Below, piece by piece: positions 22,329-32,273 of a stretch of 52,132 bases of DNA. The DNA is from Podochytrium sp. JEL0797. Taxonomy: Eukaryota > Chytridiomycota > Chytridiomycetes > Chytridiales > Chytriomycetaceae. The position numbers and the translations under genes are program-made. Every line of letters starts with the position of its first letter. Position 1 is the stretch's first letter. Location of the stretch: positions 1 to 52,132 of the forward strand of contig JADGJG010000069.1 in the NCBI GenBank assembly GCA_027596195.1, in the 5' to 3' direction. Under the pieces are notes generated by a model, which was not told the origin of the DNA, ran no database searches, and saw only the letters and a list, made by a program, of their open reading frames with translations.

Positions 22329-25300
22329 TTACGTAACAACCGTGCTGAATGCCGCTCCCGGGGAGGCTTCTGGGCCAGGCGTTGAACGCAAACGTTCACT
22401 TCTGGCACCAGAGCCGGAAGGGGCCGCAGCATCAGCCACGGTAAAAGAAAAATCCACATCATCCACTCCACCAACACCAACACGGTCCACTCGACGCTCC
22501 CGCTCCACATCCATCATAAAATCCATCCCACCCCCCTCATCCTCATCATCGTCGTCATCCTCATCATCAAACACCCCCCCACCCCAGCCACCAGCACCAC
22601 CAGCACCACCACCTTCCTCATCATCACCATCACCATCACCATCACCATCACCACCACCACCACCACCATCATCCTCATCATTGCCGATACCGTCCCTCGC
22701 CCTCCTGCGTCGCTCCTTCGCAAGCTCGCGGTGCTTCTTGCGTGCATCACGCTCACGCTGTTTAGCCATCAGCTTGCCGCGCATGAACGGGGCATCGTAC
22801 ACGGCATTCAGCAGCGCAATCGTCCATCCCAGACTCTCTTGGAACTCGGCCGACTTGGCGTCACGTGCCATCTTGAACGGCGAGGCGTCGGCGTCGCAGT
22901 GAGGGTCCCCGCAACGAGAATTCGAACACGTGAACATCTTGGACACGCCGATGCGCGAGATGCGGCCGCAGAAGCAGAGGATCGTGCTGCCACACTCTGT
23001 GAAGACCAGCAATCCGCGCACGAGACTCAAGACTTTGGCAAATCTCTCGTCCAAACTCCACCCCCTGATATCCTCCTTGAAGTCGAACATGCCCGCGTTG
23101 AAGCTCTTGTTGAACATCTGCGACATCATCAACTGTCTCGATCGAATATGGCCGCCACCGAGAGTTCCGACGAGCTTGAGCGCTCCTGTGTTTTTGTTTT
23201 GTTTCAGTGGATCCGAGTTCTCAACGATCGAAATAAACTCGAATTACCTGGCAACCCCGGTTTCCCACCCGACTTCTTCTTTCCCATCGTGCTGAAATCC
23301 GAGGTTCCCCTGATGTTGGCCGTGGCAGCCAAACGCGCACCCTGCAGCTGCGTTCCACGCACAAACTTGGCACGCCTCTCGTGCAAACTGCGCTCCATCT
23401 GATAGTGGGTGCGGCCCCTTGGGTCTTTGTCATCCACCTGCTGCGCTCGCGATTCCGTCTCTGCTGCTGTTCGTGCATGGTGTGCCACCTTTGTCGCTCG
23501 CGCCAATCTCGCCAACTCCTCGGCATTCGCACCCTCCTCCTTCGCTGCATCGACATACGCGCCATACGCCGCCATAAACGCGCCAACAGCAGCCTTCACC
23601 CCATCCTCCGCGAGTGCCGCCTCCTTGCTCTTGATTCGATGGTACTCCATCCGGTCGGCGATATACAGATTCTCATGGAGGTACTTCGGGTTGTTTTTGG
23701 AAGTGTGTCCGCTGCTCCATTTCGCCGTGTCGAACGTGCTGAGGCCTGTGCGGGGAAAACAAATGTCAAACCGCGGAATCCCCCCCCCCCCATCCAAAAA
23801 AATCGAGACGAACCTTGATCCCCAAACATCGTCAAGCAATCAACAGGCAACTTGTGAGCAGCATCATGAGCGAATGTCCCGGGGATAGACGCCGGATTTG
23901 TTTTGGGAGGCGAGATGTACGTATGGTTCCCCTGGTAGTTTCCGAGCCGTTTTTGAAGGTCTGGATACTCGGCAAAGTCGGCCTTGTTGTAGAGCTTCCC
24001 GTGGAACTTGAGCTCAACCAACGTCCGATCCAGCTTGCGGTTTATCCTGCGCCGCAACGCCGCGTCCCCAATCTCGCGAATCTTGACCCGAACATACGTC
24101 ACGTAAGAGCTCTGGAGCTGTTTGGCTGCCTTCAACGACGGATTCCGCGGGTCCGACCTCAACACTGAACGCGACTCCAACATTCCCTTCAACACACCCT
24201 CAATCTCCGGCATCGCCTTCTCCCAATCCGCGTCTCGCTTCTTCTTGGCCTCGTTCTCGTCCCACGTCATTTTCGGATATTCGCGACCCGCAATCCGCGC
24301 CTTGATCTCGAGCCTCACCTTCTCCGTACGAATGATTCGCATCAATGGAACATCCACCGTCATTCTATCCTCGTCCTCGTAGTGGTGCACCCTTGGTGCC
24401 CCCATGCACCACCCCAACAGCGAATTGTCCAGGGGAAAGGAGATTGGAGGCGCCTCGTCAATATTCAGATGGAACTGCTGCTTTGACGAATGCGAAATCT
24501 TGATTCCGAGCGGAGTTGTGACATGGCGCCCTTTCTCCCCCTTCACCAACGCATGCTCCCTCAAATCAACGTGGTAGACTGGACTCAAATGTTTCGAAGT
24601 CATATCTCCCTTCAACGTCTCCCGCGTGTCGTCGGTCTCGAGGAATCGCACGTGCATGAAACGGTTTGCGTCGTGGTCGTCGCCAGCTGCAAACTGGACG
24701 GGTTGGAGTGGCAGCTTTTTGCCCGGCGGGCGAGGGAGGAGAATGGTGGACTTTTCGTGATGAAAAAACGCGCTGTTGGCGGCAAGGAGTTGTGGAAACA
24801 CAGGTTCTGTTTGTGTGTGGAATGTGTTTCAGAAATCAAAAACGCTAAAAAAGTTGGAGGCGGAGTACAAATAAAACTTACTTTTGCTTGGGCCGAGAGC
24901 ATTTGCCCAGTTGTCCACAGAGATGGTGGCGTTTTTGCAGGGTGTCTGGAGCACTTTGCTGATTCCCTCCAGTCCAAATCGCTTTTGAACTTCTCCATCG
25001 TCACCAAACAGCAAGTTTTCCGCATTGCCCAGCTTTCCCAACGATCCCAACACCCTGCGCAAATCGTGCATTTCCAACTCACCAGCAGACGCAAATGGGG
25101 CTTGAGGGGCCTCATATCTAGGAGGCTCAAACGCGGTGTTGGTCAACGCGAAAGACATGGGGTTCAGTGACTTGGTGATGTCATACGCAAAACCGTCACG
25201 AGTAGACGAAAACGACTGATGCTGCTGCGCCATGATCAACAAGTCGTTTTCGTCCAGCTCCAATCCATCCACCTCGTCCCCACACGTCGCACTGTGCCAC

Positions 25301-28300
25301 CGGTACGAATACGCGAAAGCTTCGAGCAACAACTTGGAAGCTGAAACCGCAAACTCCGAAGTAGTCGTAGCCGCCATACCAATCATTGTAGCGTTGTCCT
25401 TGAAGCACCCGCGAGAGTCCATCGGGTTGAGGTGCATGAGGAAATCCGCCGTCGCTTGCTCGGTGCGCGTTAACCCCCCAATTTCAACAACAGCATGCCC
25501 GCTTCCAACAAACTGCGGTTCCCCCTCCCCAACACGCTGCGAAAACGGACCATATTCAACCCGGACCCTCAACGACTGATTCCGTTCCTCCGCCTGCGGC
25601 AGCCCCTCAAAATAACTGCTGCGCTTCTCAAACTGCCCCACCAATAATCCCGCAAACACCTCCGCCGAATAGAGTTTTCCATGAGCAAAATGATCTCCAT
25701 CAGCATTACACTCGTGTTCCTTTGGAGGGTCCGACATTCCGATCGGGACTTGGCTGTCGTCTGGGAAGATGCGGTAAACCAGATTGGAAACGTTCCCCTC
25801 CAAGAACTTGCGAGCATTGTCGTCTTTGGTGGCCTTCTTCTCCTCTGTGCTCGGTTTCTCTCCAGCGAGCTTCGCGGCAGCCTTGGCAGCCTTGGCAGCC
25901 TTGGCAGTACCCTTGCCCTTCTTGGCAGCCTTGGCAGGACCCTTGCCCTTCTTGGCGGTGTTGGCAGCTTCGGCGGCAGCCTTTTCTTGAGCCAGCTTGG
26001 ATCTGAAGTCGCGAGAGGTTTTGAACTCAGTCAAGAACGTAAACATCTTGTGAGCGTGGCCGTTGCTGAGCCCCCACGCTTCGGCGCAAGTCTTTCGAGT
26101 TGGTTCGTCGGGAATCAAAGAAATCAAACTCGGGATGATGGCCCCGCGCAGATTCTTGAGACATGCCGAGTCCCTCTTCGGATCCGCACTCAGATACATC
26201 CGCTCCCCTCCCACCACCTCCTCCACAACGAACCCAACGGACCCATTCTCCATGCGCCGCTTCCACTCCTTCTCCACACACTTGAAACGAGCGTCTTCAT
26301 GGTTCAACACGAGATCCAGCATATGGTAGAGAATCCAATCAGGGCCGTTGGTGGGAGTGAGTTTCGTGAGCGAGAGGACCGTGTCCAAGAGGAAGATGAA
26401 GGCACACTCGGAGGAAGCCACAAAGGTATCTCGAAACAAGGCACGAAGCTGACTGGGAGTGTACTCGCGTAGAACATGGTGGTCGAGAGAATCTGCGGAG
26501 CCCAGGCGGTGGAAATCGCGGGAATGGAGGAACGCGACATCGCGGCCAATGAGATCGGTGTGGTCGGTGGAGGGGATGGTGGCTCGAGCCGTAATGGCAG
26601 GGTTGGACAGAATGGCCAAGTGGAGCAGTGGGACCCAAAACGCGAAACCGGACACACAGACGCGAGTCGCCACATACATCAAATGGACGGCATGAATGAA
26701 TTTGACGAGGATGGCTTTTTCTTCCTCCTTCACCGCCACTGCGGTTTTGAACATGTGGGTTAGAAAATGATCGGGTGTGATGTCAAAAGTGAAACTCACC
26801 GATGGCAGTCAAAGTCGAATAAATCTGACTCAGCTCGGTTTGGGGATTCAAACCACTCTTGGTCTTGACATGCGGACTGCGCTCCATGAGCATTCTGCAT
26901 GCCCCGATTGCGCGCTCCCTGTATTTTGCAAAAAAATCAGGTGGAGATTCGAAAAGTGGAGATGGAGCGAAACAAACAAAAACAAAACTCACGCCCTCAA
27001 TCGAAACTCATCAGTGATGTTCCCGTCATCCAACTTTTGGACGTCCTCAATGACGCTCGTCAACATCAAATCGATGTTGTGCTTCTGCTCCTCGTAGTCA
27101 TCCACGCTCATATCGCCAACATTCTTCGCGGCCTTGTACTCCTCGCCATCTATCCGAGGCGGCAGATTCCTCCTCCCCTTCTCCACCACACCCGCCACAT
27201 CCTCCACATCCACATCCATCGGATCCGCTGCGGCGCTCGCGAGCTCGGGAGGCGCCGATTCAGCTGCTGATTCGATCGCTGGCTCACTCAAACCCGAATC
27301 CCCATCCTCCATCTCCACCGGCGCATCCATCCCCATATCCGTCCCATTCCGATCGAGCACGCTGAATAAGCCTGGGAACAAGTCAATGAATCCAACAGGA
27401 GGCTCTTTGGGGGGATTGAACTTGTACTTTCCCCGTGTCCAGTGCTCGTCCTTTCCACGACGGCGATGCGTTGGAACCAACTCGAATGAATCCGACACAT
27501 CAGTCTCCGCGACTTTGACAATGAATGGCACCGTCAACACCTGCGCACCGCGAGACTCGGGCAGCAGCGACTGATTCCGAACTCGAAACGACACCGAATG
27601 GCGGGGTACAGGAAGTTGCTTGAAGTGGAATGGAACGTCAACCGTCGTTTTGCCAGCGTTTGGATCCCGTGCGGCTTGCAGATCGATCGTGAGCGTGGCT
27701 TTGTCAAAGTAGGGTTTCGCGTGCGTCGACGGATCCTTCAAGTGCAGCAGCATGGCCCACAACTTGGCACCATCGAGCTTGCAGATCGACTCAGCTGATG
27801 TCATGGACTTCACAGTAGAAGCAGAGTTGACTCGTGTCTCCAACGCAGCAAGGTTCAACGGACCCAAAGGCGCGAGCGAAACTGCGTTCAGGACCAAAGC
27901 GGGAAGAATCCCTCCAAAGTTGTCCTTGCCGCGTTCAATCTTGCCCGATGACGAATTTGAAGAGACGCGGATCCTGCAGTGGTTGGATTTCGGTTTGGAG
28001 GAGGAGGTGAAGGCCTGAGCGCCGAAGGTCAACGACTCCGCGTTGGATTTGCGCTGGAGCTCAAAGTGGGTTGGCAGCATCTTGGCCTGGGAGTGGAGCT
28101 GCAGCTGCTCTTGCTCGGTCTCCTTGAAGCACCAAACCCGGTTGGCTTGGTGGTCCAACAAGAGCACGTGGTTGTCGAGAACCACCCGGACGCCTCGGGT
28201 TGCGAAGGCTGCGGCTGGGGGATATCGGCGGAATTTCGTGAACGAAACCCGGTTGTTGACCAAGTTGCAGACGGGAATGTACTAGAAAATAAAAACACGC

Positions 28301-30591
28301 GTATTTGAGCCAAAGTCTTCGAGAAAAAATTTAATCAAAAACAAGAAACTCACGTCTTGAACTTCGTCTCCAGAACTCCAAAACACAACCAAAAGCAGCA
28401 AAACACCTCCAACTTCCTTGGAGGTCTCCTTGATCTCACTCGCGAACTTCTTTTCCAAAAGGACCCCAGGCCTATAATACGCATTCTTGTCGAGTTGCCC
28501 GCGATTCAGAAGGTGGAGAATGGCAGAGAGCGCGGTTTCGACTTCTCGGATCTTCAGCGTAGAAACAGCTGGCATCATCTTGTCGACCGAAAGACGAAGG
28601 CCCATGGTTGCAAGCTTGATGATGTTGCCCACCATGGAATCCACTTGGCAGCACTCCAAAAACTCGGCAGTGGTGATTGGCTCCTTGTCCACGAGAATAC
28701 CACTCAGAAGATCTTCGGAATCATATAAAAGAAGGCGGAAATCAGAAAGAATGCTCAAATCGAGACCTTCGAGAACGAAATCAAAAAATCTCACCAAAAC
28801 TCTCCACTGACATTGCCGCCGACGCCTCCTCATCCGCAACGTCAACACAATCTGACGCAATATCCCGCTTGTGCTCGGAGAACTTGTTGCCCATGTAATC
28901 ATGGATTCGGTGGGCGACTTCAGTGGCCATTGCGTTCCGGACAGCAGCAACTGGGGTGAAGCCGTTTGTCTGCTGGAACTGGATTGGACGGGTCCCCTTC
29001 TCCTTCGAAACCACCAGACAGTTCTTCTTCGCCTCCTCAAACGACTCTTCAACCGCGAGACCCAACCCGGCAACGTACGCATCCTTCATGATTTCGGGAT
29101 CCATCAAGAACTCGTACATCGTTTCGTATGGCGAAGGCTCGAGTGGGATGCCCAAGAAGAGAACCACGGCCTCGAACGACTGGACAACGAACGAGTTGAC
29201 TTCCTGCTTGTTCTCGGCAGTAGGGATCTGGCGAGGTTCAATGGGAGGGCCGTTTGGCCGAAACTCTCTACTGTAGTGGATGGCGGTAGTACCAATCCTG
29301 TGCGTGTGGGCTACTGGATGCGCCGTGACGATCTTGCGCACCCCTGGGATGGGCTGGGTGGGGATGCGAGAAATGCCCTCGAACTGATAGTCGAGGGGGA
29401 GGATGGCTTTGGCGGCATGGGAACCAGAAGCCCACACACTGATGACATTCGCACTTCCACCACCCATCAGCTGCAGGAGTGCGATAGTGATTCGATGCGC
29501 GAGGTTCTTGAGGTGGTCCTGGGATTTCTGCGCAGCGGAAGACCACCGCCTGTCCTCCTCCGACAAATCCCCGCAAGTCTTGACATGGGTGTGCGACAGA
29601 ATGGGACAGAAGGGGCACACGTCGGAGGTCATGCTTGTCAGGGTGGAGATGGGTTCGTTCGAGACTTCACCCTTGGCGATGCGTTCCTGCATGGGGCCTT
29701 GCCAGGTGTTGGAATTGAGATCATATGTGGTGACTGGAAGGCCCAAGACTTTCTCAATATATTTGTATCCGCACTGGTGAGTCTCGGTTAGACTCAGGAA
29801 TACGAATAAAATATAGAATAATACGCACCTCATAAATCGCGTTTTGCAAGTCCGCAGTCAAACATGAACCCTTCACCATACCAAAATAGAATTCCAGAGG
29901 GCATTGAAACTCATGGAGGGCAATGTTGAAGACAGCGTTCGGAGCCACAAGTCGCATTTGCTCGAACTGTTCGTCAGTGGAGAGCGTGGTGTCTCGGAGG
30001 GGGTGTTGTTGTTCAAAATACTCGGCGTAAAGCTGGAATCCTTCCAAGACTTTGATGGTGCCGCGGCCGTTTTCGAGACGGAGACAAAGCTCAGTTCCGA
30101 GACGAATGTAGAGCTCTGGCATCATTGTCACGATGGTGGTGTGGTGTCTTGCTCCGTGGAGTGTTTCTTCTGGAGGGAGTTGTGGGCCAACGTTCAAACG
30201 AAGGTGCTCGCAGGGCTGAAATAACCTGTATTAGAATGTTGAATAGGTTTAATTTGCAACATACCGATTCAAGCGCAGTTGTGGTGGATGTTTTGGCTGT
30301 CTTGAGTTTCTTGGCCAGCGGCATCGACGGAAAAGATTTCTCGTACGACTGAGCTGCCACTGGAGGGGATGTGGTGGAAGCCGCTGCTGATGCAAACGAC
30401 TTGGACGATCGCGTAACACGACGAGATGATGGCTCCCCAGCAAGAGTGTGGGAACCGTGTTGCGGCACAATGTTGGTGCCGTGTGTGCCGCCGAATTGCA
30501 GGAGCAACTGGCTTTTCCCTTTGCTTCTCGGCTCAGGTGGAGTGGAGCGGGCAGTCGCGGAGGACGAGGATGTGGCAGATTGCTTTGACAT
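22329..30591 (-). CDS. giant (2,554 aa) protein with a TnpB/Fanzor-like RuvC nuclease C-terminus, copy 1
   Basis: Ten exons in continuous phase: 30591-30265, 30215-29829, 29773-28795, 28712-28354, 28281-26993, 26918-26800, 26738-24882, 24806-23814, 23745-23248 and 23185-22329. Residues 1-110 are Ser/Lys-rich and likely disordered; about 110-1770 match no family I know, except an H1-like Lys/Ala/Gly tract at 1414-1444. The C-terminal third resembles Fanzor nucleases: a beta strand with Asp1853 (V-Y-H-V-D-L-R-E-H-A-L-V) as candidate RuvC-I, a long basic helical segment, F-G-D-Q-G-L-S near 2100, Glu2333 in V-F-T-E-C-G-S-T-I-L-C-F-C-G, then F-T-C-S-N-S-R-C-G and Asp2369 in C-D-A-D-A-S-P-F-K-M-A-R-D (RuvC-III). 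The last ~150 residues are Asp/Gly-rich. Fanzors are normally far smaller. The gene model is solid; the family call is inference. Confidence 0.55.
22535..22680. repeat. (TCA/CCA)-type trinucleotide microsatellite inside the giant gene
   Basis: Imperfect runs of tca, cca and tcatcacca encode the acidic D/G/E-rich tail of the giant protein on the minus strand. The same tract recurs unchanged in length in copies 2 and 3 (near 32480-32625 and 42425-42570), which is notable because such tracts usually vary. Confidence 0.8.
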
Positions 30592-30884
30592 GTTATGATG
30601 AAATTTAACGAAATTTTTTCCTGGGCCGCGGCGGTTTCATTGGGCGAATTTCGAGGGGTCAGACAAAGCAGGACGTTGAACGCAAACATTCCATTCACCA
30701 AATGGGCATAACAAACACCATCAAAAACCCAATATTTCGAAATGATAAATAGGTATATGTAAGCGCGTTTTCTTTTTTCTTATCGCGCAAAACGAGATAA
30801 AATGAAAAGACAAGAACCCCATCCCACCCCACTCCATGAAATCATAAGCTGTTTTTTTAATGCAAAGTAGAAAAAGAAAATAAA
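30592..30884. promoter_or_regulatory. spacer between the transposase 3' end and the giant gene start (also at +9,945 and +19,890)
   Basis: Both flanking genes are on the minus strand, so these 293 bp hold the transposase terminator and the giant gene promoter. A/T-rich segments lie near 30600-30620, 30735-30780 and 30850-30880. No ORF with coding character is present. Confidence 0.4.
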
Positions 30885-32242
30885 TCAAAGAGGCTTGTGC
30901 TTGCAGTTTTTAGCATGAGTACCAGCATGTCCTTTGGTTGTAAATGTGGAGGTGCAGAGCTCATGGGGGCAAGGGAAGGAGGGTCTCTCAGAAGGATCCT
31001 GATGGGTGTTTTCATGTTGTTGGAGGTCCTTCTTGGATTTGAATTTCTTGCCAGGACATTTCACGCAGACAAATTCGTGACCCGTCGCGCAAGGGACAAG
31101 GGTGTCTGGGTTGGTTTCGATCAAGTGCATCTCCAAATGGGCCACCAAATCCGGAAATCTCAAGTATGCAGTTGGGCATGTTGGACACTTGAATCCTCCC
31201 CTGGGATCACGATACCTGGGGCTGTCTTTTTCGGAGAGAGCATGTTGGATGACGGCTGAGAACTTTTCGAACTTGGTTTTGCAAGAGGAAACCACGCATG
31301 GGAAGGAAAGGACCTTTGGCTTGGATGCGACAGGATTGGTGGTGGTGGATGGAATTCGTTGACGTTTCGAACAGTAAGCCTCATGGGGGTGAAGTTTGGT
31401 GCTACTGACGGATTCTTTCCCACAGTGCCCACACATGAATTTGCGCCATGAGCCATGATACGCTTCGTGCGGGGCGGTATGCTGTGTCTCCATGTGGGTA
31501 ATGATGAAAGACAAGCTTGACATGGTGAACTCGCAGGCCGGGCAGTTGAACAAGGAGGGGCCTGGGAACTCTTGAGCGGCGGCTTCGTGGATCCCGTTTA
31601 GATGGTCAACGACTTCGGCAAGCGAGCCAAACGCTGAGGTGCAAGACTTGACGCTGCACTTGAACACGAGCTTAGCAGCGGCAGCCGATTCCACTTTCTT
31701 CACGGCCAACTTCTCGGCTTGTTGTTCGGCCCAAGTGACGAGCGGTTCTGGTGCTGCGGGATCAGGAACAAACGACCCGTGACCACTTTTCACGAATCCA
31801 TGCGAATTCTTGAGGTGCAGAAGGTGTTCGACCCATGTTGGTTGCTTCTTGTTGCAGAATTTGCATGCAATAGGAGTCATAAGGGGGCTGGTGATCTGAT
31901 GGGCAATTTTTTTTTCGCCGACACCGACGGCCTTGTGGAAAGAATTAGCAAACACAGAATAGTCAATTTGATTCCACGCCTTCTCAATCCATTTGCAAAT
32001 TTCGAGATGGGAAACCTTCGCACCATTCACGAGGGACATGTGCTCCGACCATGACTGCCGCAAATGATCCTTGAAGGGTTTTATGATGCCTACATCCAGT
32101 GGTTGCAGAATGGACGTGTATCCACCAGGAATCACAGCGATATCGACGTTTGCCTGCTGCAATCTCTGCTTAACGCGATCAGTCAAATGGGCCGACATGG
32201 AATCCCAGATGAGCAACTTGCGCTTGCGGGTTGGGTCGATGG
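30885..32242 (-). CDS. pogo/Tigger-type DDE transposase C-terminus fused to C2H2 zinc fingers, copy 1; 5' truncated by the unit boundary
   Basis: The open frame enters from the unit edge (I-D-P-T-R-K-R-K) and continues L-L-I-W-D-S-M-S-A-H-L, the second catalytic Asp of the DDE_1 (pogo) fold at 32204-32202. V-I-P-G-G-Y-T-S-I-L-Q-P-L-D-V-G follows, with the third Asp 35 residues further on, then I-I-K-P-F-K. The helix-turn-helix region and first catalytic Asp are missing. The next ~330 residues hold about eight C2H2-like fingers, for example C-K-F-C...H...H, F-N-C-P-A-C...H-M-E-T-Q-H, F-M-C-G-H-C-G and F-V-C-V-K-C...H-E-N-T-H. The protein ends H-A-K-N-C-K-H-K-P-L. Without its N-terminus it cannot be an active transposase here. 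The frame has no ATG upstream before a stop in the preceding unit (tga at 32267-32265). Confidence 0.8.
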
Positions 32243-32273
32243 GGAAGAAGAAAAGAAAAATGACTCACTATTT

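Larger units (their letters stand above)
22298..32242 (-). mobile_element. 9,945-bp repeat unit, copy 1: DDE transposase fragment plus giant Fanzor-like gene
   Basis: The unit starts at g-g-a-a-g-a-a-g; one base upstream the flank (a) differs from the corresponding base of the next junction (g). It carries two minus-strand genes and recurs at +9,945 and +19,890. No terminal inverted repeats or target-site duplication were found at the unit ends, so these are repeat-period boundaries, not proven transposon ends. Confidence 0.8.

Noticed and set aside
25681..26472. 263-codon plus-strand frame rich in L-G-S-L-G repeats
   Set aside because: It is the complement of the Lys/Ala tract and surrounding exon 7; low complexity and no introns or start context.
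28871..29791. 306-codon plus-strand open frame, with copies at +9,945 and +19,890
   Set aside because: It lies antisense to exon 3 of the giant gene, which has matching splice sites and better protein character. It is a frame shadow.
22380..30690. 14-bp direct repeat (cgttgaacgcaaac) near both ends of the giant gene
   Set aside because: One copy is coding, there is no other flanking similarity, and a match this short is plausible by chance in this base composition.
22298..32242. Maverick/Polinton, Starship or giant-virus insertion
   Set aside because: No polymerase B, capsid, tyrosine recombinase or packaging ATPase was seen, and the genes carry typical spliceosomal introns.
22298..32242. 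Terminal inverted repeats at the unit ends
   Set aside because: The left end (ggaagaagaaaag) and the complement of the right end (ccatcgacccaac) do not match.
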